Both the position numbers and the translations under genes were made by a program. The notes under the pieces were generated by a model that ran no database searches, was not told the origin of the DNA, and saw nothing but the letters and a program-made list of their open reading frames with translations. From positions 1-64,000 of the forward strand of contig JADHTQ010000012.1 of assembly GCA_016784965.1 (NCBI GenBank): 64,000 bases of DNA. Direction: 5' to 3'. Position 1 is the first letter of the stretch; the number at the start of each line of letters is the position of its first letter. This document shows, piece by piece, positions 32,937 through 41,294 of this stretch. Origin of the DNA: Bacteriovoracaceae bacterium (GTDB lineage Bacteria; Bdellovibrionota; Bacteriovoracia; Bacteriovoracales; Bacteriovoracaceae).

Positions 32937-34540
32937 GTAGCTTCCCAGTTATCCACCATCGAGGCGACGGCCTTTGCTCCTCCTTTTAGCAGTTGTGATA
33001 TTATTCTTTTTTTGAATTCTTTGGGTTTTATGTTTCCCATTAAGGATAACATATATGAGGAATCGTCGAAATCGGTGACAATGCCAAGTCGTTCGACTAA
33101 TTTGTTAAATTCAGCACATTCTGCAAACAGTTGAGGCACCGATTTACCATTTAAACTATACCCCAAATTATCCCAACTAGTTTTAGGTAGTAGAAAATCT
33201 AGGTTTTTATCAATCATGTTAAATAGATACTTTTTTCTATCAATCCCTTTTTCAAACTTAAAACCGTACTCTTCCATATTATGCCACCACTGTGACCAAG
33301 GGCTTAAAAATGGGGGTAAAATCATTACTGATCCATGAGTTGATCTTGAAAAAATATTTTTTATTAAATCATAAGTTTTATTTTTTGTATCATTAGTTTC
33401 AAAAGGAGATGGAATAATAAAAGATAGGGTAATAAAAATATTGTTCTCCATTGCTTTTTGGGCAGTACTAATAATGTGTGGGATGCTGATATTGTTTTTT
33501 TTATGTACTTTTTTTAAAAACTGCATATCACCAGACTCAATCCCATAAAAAATACTACACAATCCTGCTTGTCGGAGCATGGGGAAGTCTTGTGCATTTA
33601 CATTGTTCATGGAAGAAAAGATAGAAAAGTAGACCTTCAAATTTCTGTGAATAAGTTCTCTGCCTAAGGCAACAATAAATGGCCATGGTGGATTTGAACC
33701 AGATAACCGAAAGTAGTCAATCCCGTCTTCTTCGTGAAGCCTTTGTATTTCATCAACAACTGGCCCGAGGCTTCTTTGGCGTACGCCATGTCCACTAAAA
33801 TGGGAGTGAGAACAAAAAGAGCAGTTGTTAAAGCAACCTCTACTTTCATCAATGATTCTTATTTTATAAAAAGTGTCAATGGTGGGGTAAATATCTTTAT
33901 CGTAAGTGGGGAAGGGAATGGAGTCTAAGCTATCTTCAAAAACTCTTTTGGAGTTTAGAAAAAGAGGCAAGGAATTTATGTTACTTGAAAGTATTGATAA
34001 AATACTTTGTTCTGCCTCACCATGAATTATGTGGTCAAATGCATGAGAGTACTCTTTTAGGTAATCCCCTAAATATTGAACAGCAGGTCCTCCTGCCACT
34101 GTTATAACATTAGGGCAAGTGCTCTTAACTTCTTTTACCATCTTATTTATATGGTTAATTGCACTTCCCATCCATAACTTAAAGCCAATTAAAGTTATAT
34201 TTTCCTCTTTAATTTTTTGGATAAGATATTTTAATTTTTTGGCAATAAATTTTTTCTCTGCTTGTGCCTTACAGTGGCGGTATTTAGCAATCGCTTTCAA
34301 GTCTGGTTCTGCACAATTGTCTAAAGATGAAATGATGTCTAAAGAATAATCCTTCTCGGCATATTCCATGACACTGCCAAAGTCAAAAGGGTTTTGTAAA
34401 TCAATAATTTCAACGTTTATTCCCGATTGCCTTAAGACCCCTGCTAAAGTACCCAGTGAGTTATCAGGAATAAATGTATTGGTTGTCAATATTTGTCCAG
34501 AATAGTTGACGAGCAAAACCCTTTTGGTTACGGTATGCAC
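32933..34540 (-). CDS. B12-binding-type radical SAM protein
   Basis: The first 200 residues form a cobalamin-binding-like Rossmann domain ('TLAGVLRQSGINVEIID', 'ITLIGFKLWMGSAI', 'VITVAGGPAVQYL', 'HIIHGEAEQSI'). The radical SAM domain then carries the cluster motif CxxxCxxC (about residues 235-242, 'RGCFNNCSFC') and 'FYGIESGDMQFLKKVHK'. The 535-residue protein has a C-terminal extension of about 120 residues. GTG start at 34540, with GGAG seven bases upstream. Enzymes of this class methylate or rearrange unactivated carbons, often in natural products or RiPPs. It is divergent from the GNAT-like/YcaO genes. Substrate unknown. Confidence 0.85.
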   Translation of the reverse strand: MHTVTKRVLLVNYSGQILTTNTFIPDNSLGTLAGVLRQSGINVEIIDLQNPFDFGSVMEYAEKDYSLDIISSLDNCAEPDLKAIAKYRHCKAQAEKKFIAKKLKYLIQKIKEENITLIGFKLWMGSAINHINKMVKEVKSTCPNVITVAGGPAVQYLGDYLKEYSHAFDHIIHGEAEQSILSILSSNINSLPLFLNSKRVFEDSLDSIPFPTYDKDIYPTIDTFYKIRIIDESRGCFNNCSFCSHSHFSGHGVRQRSLGPVVDEIQRLHEEDGIDYFRLSGSNPPWPFIVALGRELIHRNLKVYFSIFSSMNNVNAQDFPMLRQAGLCSIFYGIESGDMQFLKKVHKKNNISIPHIISTAQKAMENNIFITLSFIIPSPFETNDTKNKTYDLIKNIFSRSTHGSVMILPPFLSPWSQWWHNMEEYGFKFEKGIDRKKYLFNMIDKNLDFLLPKTSWDNLGYSLNGKSVPQLFAECAEFNKLVERLGIVTDFDDSSYMLSLMGNIKPKEFKKRIISQLLKGGAKAVASMVDNWEAT

Positions 34541-34709
34541 GCTAAATCTCCATGTTTAAACGTTGATTGCTTGCTGTCAATTTTACGGCCTTTTTAATGG
34601 AGAATGAAAGTAAAGATAAGTTAATAATATTTAACTGGATTTAATTCAAAGAAAAGCAAATCATATATGAATAAATTTCTTGTTGGAATTTTGTTGGAAG
34701 GAAAGATTA

Positions 34710-35375
34710 ATGAAAGTGAGTGCATTGAAATTGAAGTCACCTGTCAAGCAATCAGAAGGTTCAGAAAAACTATCAACTGACTTGTGGGATTTAAATTGGC
34801 AAGAGCATCTTCCTATTACAATACCTTTGAGTACAGGAGGTACTGCTGATTTTAAGTCGTGTAGTTCACATGTTGCATTTGAATTTTTGAAAAAAAATTA
34901 TGATCAGTTATTTACTGAAAATGAAAAGCATTCGAGCTTTTTATTTACAGATGGGCATCCTGCTAAATTTGATTTTTACAGTAGATGTTGTGATGTATTT
35001 TGTTACTCAATAAAAGGTACAACGATTGGTATACTGGTTGCAAATCCTGTTGACTGGAGCAGTTATTACATACGATACATTAATATCCTTCCAGCTTATA
35101 GAGGTAATAAGTTATTTGAAGTGGCCTTGCAATGTATTTTAGATCTACTGTCTGACCATGATCTAAAAAGGGTTACAATAGAGGTTTCACCATCAAACCT
35201 ATATCAAATCCAGAGATTGACCAGATTAAATTTTAACATTACAGGGACCTCTAATTCAGAGAGGTGGGGAGCACTTTTACAGTTAACAAAATTTCTTGAT
35301 GAAACTCATGAAAGTTCTTTTTTACAACATTTTTGTGTGGGACCTAGGCCACAGTTGATAAATAATTTACACTGA
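34710..35375 (+). CDS. GNAT-fold acetyltransferase-like protein with N-terminal extension
   Basis: Residues about 120-200 have a GNAT core: 'YYIRYINILPAYRGNKLFEVALQCIL' includes the R.GN.L acetyl-CoA loop, followed by 'VTIEVSPSNLYQIQRLTRLNF', the usual beta5/alpha4 segment. The first 60 residues are polar, with no known domain, and include a Gly-Gly at residues 54-55. The ATG at 34710 has GGAAGGAAAG upstream; an in-frame start at 34680 is less likely. A micro-ORF and ycaO follow on the same strand, so it may acetylate a peptide product or an enzyme. No substrate evidence. Confidence 0.65.
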   Translation: MKVSALKLKSPVKQSEGSEKLSTDLWDLNWQEHLPITIPLSTGGTADFKSCSSHVAFEFLKKNYDQLFTENEKHSSFLFTDGHPAKFDFYSRCCDVFCYSIKGTTIGILVANPVDWSSYYIRYINILPAYRGNKLFEVALQCILDLLSDHDLKRVTIEVSPSNLYQIQRLTRLNFNITGTSNSERWGALLQLTKFLDETHESSFLQHFCVGPRPQLINNLH

Positions 35376-35391
35376 TACAAGGAGGTATGAG

Positions 35392-35424
35392 ATGAAGAAA
35401 AAATTCGCATTGTTATCATTTTAG
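35392..35424 (+). CDS. Ten-codon micro-ORF with a strong ribosome binding site
   Basis: ATG at 35392 is preceded by AAGGAGGT at six-base spacing, the best Shine-Dalgarno in this region. It encodes MKKKFALLSF and then a stop. A strong hairpin follows eight bases later, then the YcaO gene. It could be a leader peptide controlling ycaO through the hairpin, a very small peptide substrate or signal, or the remains of a longer gene. Translation is likely from the signal; function is unknown. Confidence 0.45.
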   Translation: MKKKFALLSF

Positions 35425-35431
35425 AAAAAAC

Positions 35432-35464
35432 GATGCTTACTTTTTATAAAAAAAAGTAAGCATC
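35432..35464. terminator. Perfect 14-bp hairpin between micro-ORF and ycaO
   Basis: GATGCTTACTTTTT (35432-35445) pairs perfectly with its complement at 35451-35464 around a five-base loop. An A-run lies before the stem, but no T-run follows on the plus strand. It is 43 bases upstream of the ycaO start. It could be a terminator/attenuator or an mRNA-stabilising element. Confidence 0.55.
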
Positions 35465-35506
35465 AACAACTTTATTAAATTAATTCCACTATCCAAGAGA
35501 TGCCCT

Positions 35507-36532
35507 ATGATAGAAAGTTGTATATTTGAAAATGAAAACCTTGTTACTTCTGCAAATTGGAGCAGGCCAGAGTTTTTTGAGGATTGTTTGGAAATAGATG
35601 ATCTGGTTATAAAACTTGCTGGTATCTCTACAAAAGCAGATTGTGGCCAGATCCTCACAGGTAGTGCCGGAGATATTCATGAAATTCCAAAACAGAGAAG
35701 TTTTTTAGAATTGCTGGAGAGAATTGCAACATTTGAGGCAATCACAAGTGATAAACATTACCAAGTGATTGATCAAAACGGCCGACAACTGACAAAGGTT
35801 GCAAAAGACGATCTGTTTTTTATAAATAGTAACAAAGATTGGAGTTATTCAAAGTCAAATGGAATTGCTTTACATTTTAATTATTATGAAGCTTGTCAAA
35901 GTGCTAAGTATGAACTAATTGAAAGAGATAGAATCCTGAGGTCTTGGTATGGCCAATATGCTCCTGAAAAGATTGAATTAAATTTAAACCAGTCAAATGC
36001 CCTTTGCCCTCAGTTTCAAAGTAATTATTACGACTTTGAGTATTATCGTTTTGTCAATAATATGGATGAGAGTGAGGTCTGTGTGGTAGGTATGTTTGCC
36101 TTTGCTAAAAACGATGATCTAAGTCCTCTCGTTTATGGTTTTGGCGCACATGTTAAGTTTACTGAGGCAGTTGAACATGCCCAAAGAGAATGCTTTCAAC
36201 GATTAGGATTTTTATGGGGGGAAGATTTTAGTAGTCAGTTACCATCTTTTTCACCGACTCCAGATTATAATCAAGAATATTTTCTAAGAAAAAACAATCA
36301 TTGCTTAATTAGAAATTGGTTGGCAGCAACACACAAAAATATTGGGAGTTTTGTCACAGATTTTAGTAAGGAAAATATTGTTTATGTTGATCTTACCCCA
36401 AAGCGCTATAAGGGGAGCTATGTAGTAGTGAAGGCAATTTCAGACAAAAGAGTTCCTTTGATATTTGGCAGAAGATATGAAGTTTTTGGAAATCAGATAC
36501 CAAAAGAATTAATGATTCACCCGGTTGTCTAA
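35507..36532 (+). CDS. YcaO-domain protein
   Basis: YcaO enzymes use ATP to activate peptide backbone amides, forming azolines, thioamides or amidines. The ATP-site motifs are visible: 'RSFLELLERIATFEA' (about 64-78), 'SNGIALHFNYYEACQSAKYELIERD' in two parts (117-141, with the ElxER pattern) and 'AVEHAQRECFQRL' (about 222-234). 'VYVDLTP' and 'YVVVKAIS' near residue 295 match the family's C-terminal core. At 341 residues it is compact and lacks the PxPxP tail of many azoline cyclases. No TfuA or E1-like partner is nearby. The weak ribosome site suggests coupling or attenuation. It overlaps the response regulator gene by 24 bases (convergent). Confidence 0.85.
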   Translation: MIESCIFENENLVTSANWSRPEFFEDCLEIDDLVIKLAGISTKADCGQILTGSAGDIHEIPKQRSFLELLERIATFEAITSDKHYQVIDQNGRQLTKVAKDDLFFINSNKDWSYSKSNGIALHFNYYEACQSAKYELIERDRILRSWYGQYAPEKIELNLNQSNALCPQFQSNYYDFEYYRFVNNMDESEVCVVGMFAFAKNDDLSPLVYGFGAHVKFTEAVEHAQRECFQRLGFLWGEDFSSQLPSFSPTPDYNQEYFLRKNNHCLIRNWLAATHKNIGSFVTDFSKENIVYVDLTPKRYKGSYVVVKAISDKRVPLIFGRRYEVFGNQIPKELMIHPVV

Positions 36533-37189
36533 CAAAAACCACTTTCCAGGCTCTTTGCATTCAATCAATAGACCATATGGTTTAATTTTTCTTCTTAGGT
36601 TGTGAAGATGGACGTCAACAGTTTTGGGTAGTACGGTAGTTTGTCCCCATACTTTTTGTAATAGATCCTCTCTGGTTACACATTCATCGTGCTTTTCTAC
36701 AAATAATGACAGAATATTTATCTCTTTTAGAGTTAACTCAATCTGATCTAAACAGTAAGTAGTAATATCTTTTTTACTTGCATTGTAAGTTGGTGTCCTT
36801 GCTTGCAGTGCTTGTTCAACCTTGACAATAAGTTCTGATTTTTTAAATGGTTTTAAAAGGTAATCAAAGCTTCCTTCACTATAACAAAAACGCATAACAT
36901 CCATATCTTCTAGAAAAGAAACAACAATGAAGGGGGTTTTGCCAAAAAGTGGAGCTGTTTTTTGCTCAGAGAGATATTCTAAAAAATTGCCGTCTTCTAA
37001 GCATAGGTCTGCAATTATAAGATTTGGTAAAATTGTTGTGTCCTGTAATGCCTCCCTAAATGAGCTGATTTTTTTGAAATAACTTGTATGATATCTCACT
37101 GCAAGTGTTGTCCGATATATAAAAAGATATGCGGGATCATCTTCTAGAATCCAGATAGTCATCTCTTTATCGATAAATTTTGCATCCAT
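36509..37189 (-). CDS. OmpR/PhoB-family response regulator
   Basis: The receiver domain has acidic residues D17/D18, the phosphorylation site D61 ('LIIADLCLEDGNFL'), S91 and K113 ('LLKPFKK'). The C-terminal winged helix has 'LTLKEINILSLFV', 'VTREDLLQKVWG' and 'KTVDVHLHNLRRKIKP', typical of DNA-binding OmpR proteins. It lies 49 bases downstream of the histidine kinase gene, with which it should form one operon. Its 3' end overlaps that of ycaO, so the two transcripts are antisense at their ends. Confidence 0.93.
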   Translation of the reverse strand: MDAKFIDKEMTIWILEDDPAYLFIYRTTLAVRYHTSYFKKISSFREALQDTTILPNLIIADLCLEDGNFLEYLSEQKTAPLFGKTPFIVVSFLEDMDVMRFCYSEGSFDYLLKPFKKSELIVKVEQALQARTPTYNASKKDITTYCLDQIELTLKEINILSLFVEKHDECVTREDLLQKVWGQTTVLPKTVDVHLHNLRRKIKPYGLLIECKEPGKWFLLDNRVNH

Positions 37190-37238
37190 GGCTTATCCTC
37201 TTATATGCAATAAATTATATGACAATAATCATATTTGA

Positions 37239-38861
37239 TCAACTATGAACTCGCAAAGATAGTTTGAATGTAGTGCCGAGATTTATATTGTTGTTAAAAA
37301 TAGTAAGCTCACCTTCATGTCTTTCAATTAGCCTTCTGGTTAACCTCAGTCCAAGACCTTTTCGAAATGATTTTTGATCTTTGTGGATTAGTTTATAATT
37401 CGTTAATTCTTCAAAAGTCTGATTGGTAAGGCCACTACCGTTATCTTGAATTAATATGGAAAGATAGTTGTTTTCTTCATTGAAAATAAGTGTTTTTATC
37501 AAAGGATTCTCTACTTTGTGATCTAGAAGGTTGGTGACACTATTTTTGTAAAGGTTATAAAGTACATGAACTAGGCTCATTTGATCGATATTTAATTGAT
37601 ATCTACCAAGTTTATCGTCAAGTACAAATGCAATTTGTTCAAAGTCCGACTTTAAAAACTGACCTTTCAGTAGAGTCTTGACGTATTCTTGAACAGTAAT
37701 GATGTTGCAAATGACGTCATCTTGTTTTATAGGATTTTTAAGGTATGCTCGTAGAGACTCAATGAGTTCAACTGCTCGGTTAGTATTAATTAACATTTGT
37801 TGCATATATTCTGGATCTAAAGCAGTTTGTGGATTATCATTGATACCTTCAACGCAAAATTGGAGGGCATTAAGTGGTGCGACTAGGTCGTGAGCAATCA
37901 ATCCCGAAATTTCACCAAATTCACGTATATTACTCTGCTCAGTCTCATAGATGGCCCATTGTTTAATCTCCTTTTCTCTTAGCTGTAGTGTGCTGCTTAG
38001 GCTGTTAAAAGTATTTTCAAACTTTGCCAGAAGTGAGGAGGTGTGTATGGGTAAGATTTTTGGTTCTCTACTGTACTCTAAAGAGTCGAATGTGTTAAAT
38101 ATATTTTCCAATCCTCCAAGAAAGTAAGTTCTATTTAAATAGTAAAGTCTACCAAGACATACCAGGCCTGGTATCAAGACTCCCAGTGTTTTCCAATTCT
38201 TATACTGAGCAATTGTTTGCTGGTCATAATTGGCAACAAATACAAGAATTACTATGGAAATTGTTAATGATAAAAGGGCAATAGACTCCTGTCTGAAAAA
38301 ATCTTGACGTTGGCCGATAATTTGTGTTTGTTCAAAAGCTTGTTGCCAGTTTAGTTTCTGATGCCATTGTTCAATCTTTTTTGATGCAAAGTTGTGTGTT
38401 TCAATAAAAACTATTCCCGAAAAAAAAGATAGGATTAAAAACTCCATTGACCAAAACTTTACCCATAGCTGAAGATAGTCAGTATGATTATATTCCCAAA
38501 AATATACCACAACGATACCTGCTGGAATGACCTTTACTAAATTGGCAATAAAAATATACAATGATCTTCTGCGGGGAAAGAGGGAGAGGCTTATCAATAA
38601 TTGCTTAACCCTAGGCGTGTCTAATTCTGCTATAATGTCATCTTTGATAATTGGAAAATATGCTTTGCAGTCAGGAAACATTTTCTTGTACAACTTCATG
38701 TCTACTAGATGATGAATTGCCAAAAATGCTAAAAAATCGACAAAAACCATAATGAGTAACTCTAAAATACTTGGTTCAAATAGGACAACAAACATAATGA
38801 TGCCATTAGTGGCAAAAATTGCAATACTGTTAGTTGACATAACGTTTACAAAATTTTTCAT
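37239..38861 (-). CDS. Membrane sensor histidine kinase
   Basis: The 540-residue protein has about six hydrophobic segments in the first 260 residues, a linker, a dimerisation domain with phospho-acceptor His near residue 323 ('LIAHDLVAPLNALQF'), and a HATPase_c domain ('NLYKNSVTN', 'IQDNGSGLT', 'GLGLRLTRRLIERHEG'). No periplasmic loop is large, so it may sense a membrane or membrane-passing signal. GGAG precedes the ATG. It is upstream of its response regulator and divergent from the second radical SAM gene. Confidence 0.93.
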   Translation of the reverse strand: MKNFVNVMSTNSIAIFATNGIIMFVVLFEPSILELLIMVFVDFLAFLAIHHLVDMKLYKKMFPDCKAYFPIIKDDIIAELDTPRVKQLLISLSLFPRRRSLYIFIANLVKVIPAGIVVVYFWEYNHTDYLQLWVKFWSMEFLILSFFSGIVFIETHNFASKKIEQWHQKLNWQQAFEQTQIIGQRQDFFRQESIALLSLTISIVILVFVANYDQQTIAQYKNWKTLGVLIPGLVCLGRLYYLNRTYFLGGLENIFNTFDSLEYSREPKILPIHTSSLLAKFENTFNSLSSTLQLREKEIKQWAIYETEQSNIREFGEISGLIAHDLVAPLNALQFCVEGINDNPQTALDPEYMQQMLINTNRAVELIESLRAYLKNPIKQDDVICNIITVQEYVKTLLKGQFLKSDFEQIAFVLDDKLGRYQLNIDQMSLVHVLYNLYKNSVTNLLDHKVENPLIKTLIFNEENNYLSILIQDNGSGLTNQTFEELTNYKLIHKDQKSFRKGLGLRLTRRLIERHEGELTIFNNNINLGTTFKLSLRVHS

Positions 38862-38915
38862 ATTGCTCCATTTTAAGTTTGTTTTTCTTAACTTTACATA
38901 TAGTACCAGTAGTTG

Positions 38916-38938
38916 GGTATACTTAATATACTAATACC
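38916..38938. promoter_or_regulatory. Nested palindrome between kinase and radical SAM genes
   Basis: GGTAT (38916) pairs with ATACC (38934), and inside it GTATA (38917) pairs with TATAC (38927). The site is in the 107-base divergent intergenic region, 55 bases from the kinase start and 31 bases from the radical SAM start. It could be an operator for the neighbouring response regulator. Confidence 0.35.
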
Positions 38939-38968
38939 GACTTAAACATGGAAGCTTTCGGAGGACAT

Positions 38969-40384
38969 ATGTCAAAAATATTTTTTATAAAACCCGACTC
39001 ACCACTACCCGTAGATTTAAAAGTACCACCGCTTGGAATGCTCTATATCGCATCGGCCTTGCGCAAAAGGAACAAGGGACATGAGGTTACTTTGCTAGAT
39101 ATGAAAGAGAAAAAAGTAAGTGTGCAAAGTGTAGTTGATAAGATTTTAGAGTTTAAAACTGATGTCGTGGGGATAGGCTGTATGACGAGCGAGTACCCTA
39201 CTGTTGAGAAGCTGGTGCGTGAAATTAAAAGCAGAGACCAAAAGATTATTACAGTTATCGGAGGACCACATATTGTTCTAAGTCCTACGGGGCCACTGTC
39301 AAATGCGGACATTGACTATGTTATTGCAGGAGAGGGAGAGGAGACTTTTCCAGAATTAGTAGAGGCATTGGAAGCGGGCAAAGATCCGAGCGGAGTACAA
39401 GGTATCGGATTTAATTTAAATGGAGAGGTAATATTAACTGCAACTCGCCCATATATTGAAGATCTCGATCAGCTTAGTTTTCCAGCTTGGGATTTAATTG
39501 ATCTTGAAGATTACTATAAAGTTCCACTTTCCCATAAGATGCTTACTGTCGATTCACGGTTTATGACCATCTTTACTTCTCGTGGTTGCCCATATCAGTG
39601 TGCATATTGTTTTAAAGTTTTTGGCAAGAAGGCAAGGCTTAGATCTGCCCAGAATGTATTTGAAGAGATGCAGACCCTTAATCGACGCTATGGAATTAGT
39701 AATTTTATCATAATAGATGATGTGTTTAATATCAATCCACAAAGAGTTGAGTCACTGTGTGACCTAATCATAAGTAGTAGTTTGCAGCCGAAATTGGCCT
39801 TTCTGGGTGGGTTTCGCGGTGATATAGTCACAGAGAGATTGATCAAAAGGTTAAAAGAAGTTGGTACCTACAATATTAGTTATGCAATTGAAACTTCTTC
39901 TATGCGACTTCAAAAAGTTATTAAAAAAAATGCAAAAGTTGCAAGGTTAAAGGAAGTAATTGCTTATACAAATAAATTGGGAATATTTACCACAGGCTTT
40001 TTTATGATGGGCCTACCAACAGAAACATTGGGAGAAGTAAAGGATAATATTCATTACGCTTTATCCAGTAAATTAAACTTGGTCATCTTCTCTATTTTAA
40101 CTCCATTTCCAGGAACACAAATGTATGACGATCTAAAACGTGATGGTTATAAAATTGATAGCAAGCATGAAAATATTAGTTTTTATAAACCGACTGTTAC
40201 CACCAATGAATTGGGGGCAAAGCGCATTCACTTGATGCTGACTTTTGCATACTTCAGGCTGCTACTAAATCCTCGCCGAATTATCAATACTTTTTTGATT
40301 TTACCCAAAAGACGAAAAATATTTTCATTCCTCTATTTTTATTTTAAACGTCTAAGAATATCTGTTGCAGGTATCATAAATTAA
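38969..40384 (+). CDS. Second B12-binding-type radical SAM protein
   Basis: GGAGGA lies just before ATG 38969, so this start is preferred to an ATG 21 bases earlier. The N-terminal B12-binding domain ('PPLGMLYIASALRKR', 'VVGIGCMTSEYPTVEKL', 'VIGGPHIVLSPTG', 'DYVIAGEGEETFPELVEAL') is typical of the BchE/hopanoid-methylase-like class. The cluster motif CxxxCxxC is at about 207-214 ('SRGCPYQCAYC'). The C-terminus has two basic/hydrophobic segments that may touch the membrane. It is about 471 residues. It differs from the radical SAM protein at 32933-34540 in its C-terminal part. Substrate unknown; a role together with the YcaO locus is only suggested by proximity. Confidence 0.88.
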   Translation: MSKIFFIKPDSPLPVDLKVPPLGMLYIASALRKRNKGHEVTLLDMKEKKVSVQSVVDKILEFKTDVVGIGCMTSEYPTVEKLVREIKSRDQKIITVIGGPHIVLSPTGPLSNADIDYVIAGEGEETFPELVEALEAGKDPSGVQGIGFNLNGEVILTATRPYIEDLDQLSFPAWDLIDLEDYYKVPLSHKMLTVDSRFMTIFTSRGCPYQCAYCFKVFGKKARLRSAQNVFEEMQTLNRRYGISNFIIIDDVFNINPQRVESLCDLIISSSLQPKLAFLGGFRGDIVTERLIKRLKEVGTYNISYAIETSSMRLQKVIKKNAKVARLKEVIAYTNKLGIFTTGFFMMGLPTETLGEVKDNIHYALSSKLNLVIFSILTPFPGTQMYDDLKRDGYKIDSKHENISFYKPTVTTNELGAKRIHLMLTFAYFRLLLNPRRIINTFLILPKRRKIFSFLYFYFKRLRISVAGIIN

Positions 40385-40535
40385 CCTTTGTTTGGATAGC
40401 AAGGCCTGTAAAAACAACCAACCTGAAACAGTTAATAACCGCCAAATTTAAGTGACTTAAACTGAAAGAGCAACACTCCCAAAACTTAGGTAAAATTCAA
40501 AGAGGGTGAATTCCAAATATTATATTCTAATTACC
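40385..40535. promoter_or_regulatory. Intergenic region with 15-base palindrome
   Basis: TTTAAGT-G-ACTTAAA (40447-40461) is a perfect palindrome in an otherwise gene-free stretch upstream of the 28-codon ORF and PilZ gene. It could be an operator. No clear promoter hexamers were found. Confidence 0.35.
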
Positions 40536-40622
40536 ATGTCAGCTAAAGAAAATTATAGAAGTTACGATAAAGCCATCAAGGTAGGGGTAAGGGATATCAA
40601 TTTTTTAAAAAGACTACTATGA
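40536..40622 (+). CDS. Short 28-residue ORF coupled to the PilZ gene
   Basis: An ATG-started frame of 28 basic residues ends in a TGA that overlaps the ATG of the PilZ gene (ATGA). It is preceded by GAGGGTGA at long spacing. The overlap suggests it couples or regulates translation of the PilZ protein. It may be a real small protein, but it has no recognisable family. Confidence 0.4.
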   Translation: MSAKENYRSYDKAIKVGVRDINFLKRLL

Positions 40623-41290
40623 AAAGAATCTGGGATAAAGAAAAATTAATTGGCTCCAAGGATTTCAACAAAAGAGATAATCCTAATGACATCGTTGCAT
40701 TTTTTAAAAATGTGGCAAGGCGCTGCTCCACCATTACGATATGGCAAGATACGCTTTCAAAAGGACAGATAAGCTCTGAGGTTAAACTCTATGTTTCTAA
40801 TCAAGAAAAAGGTGAAGTAGCAATTTTTCCCTGCAACGAAGAGGAAAAAGTAGTCGACTTTAACGAGAACATTCCCCTTGGCCTTTTTTCAAGACACGAC
40901 CAAACCGTTGCAGAAGTTAAGATTTCTTATATTGGTCAAAGATATATGGTAGTATTCTTTGCTAAAGAAATTTTTGTTAAAGATTGTAGAGAGGCACTGC
41001 GCGTAATTCCTTCAACTCCCGGTAAAATGGTTTCAATTGTTAACAAACAGCAAACAGAGCAATTTCCTCTAATAGATATTTCTGCAAGAGGGGTTGCAAT
41101 TTTGATCCCTCCGGATTCGTCAAAGTTTTTTAAAGATGCCCAAGAAGAAGTTATAATTGCCAAAATCCCCACCGATAACGGTGAAGAGGAAGTCAAGGCC
41201 CGTGTTATTTATATTAAAAAAATGGATAGTAGTGGCCACTGCCGAGTAGGTATCAAGTTTCAAACAAAACTAAATATAATTTCAGTTTGA
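40619..41290 (+). CDS. PilZ-domain c-di-GMP-binding protein
   Basis: The 223-residue protein has an N-terminal YcgR-like beta domain and a C-terminal PilZ domain. The RxxxR motif is 'REALR' (about residue 124) and the second motif DxSxxG is 'DISARG' (about 152), with the closing strand 'CRVGIKF'. Both nucleotide-binding motifs are intact, so c-di-GMP binding is expected. It is cytosolic, with no membrane segment. The partner is unknown. Confidence 0.88.
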   Translation: MKRIWDKEKLIGSKDFNKRDNPNDIVAFFKNVARRCSTITIWQDTLSKGQISSEVKLYVSNQEKGEVAIFPCNEEEKVVDFNENIPLGLFSRHDQTVAEVKISYIGQRYMVVFFAKEIFVKDCREALRVIPSTPGKMVSIVNKQQTEQFPLIDISARGVAILIPPDSSKFFKDAQEEVIIAKIPTDNGEEEVKARVIYIKKMDSSGHCRVGIKFQTKLNIISV

Positions 41291-41294
41291 TTTA

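Noticed and set aside
34668-34781. A 37-codon ATG frame overlapping the start of the GNAT-like gene
   Set aside because: No Shine-Dalgarno, and it overlaps the better-supported gene in another frame.
35437-35680. Antisense frames beneath the start of ycaO as RiPP precursors
   Set aside because: They read through the hairpin and the YcaO coding region in reverse, with no ribosome site or leader-like sequence.
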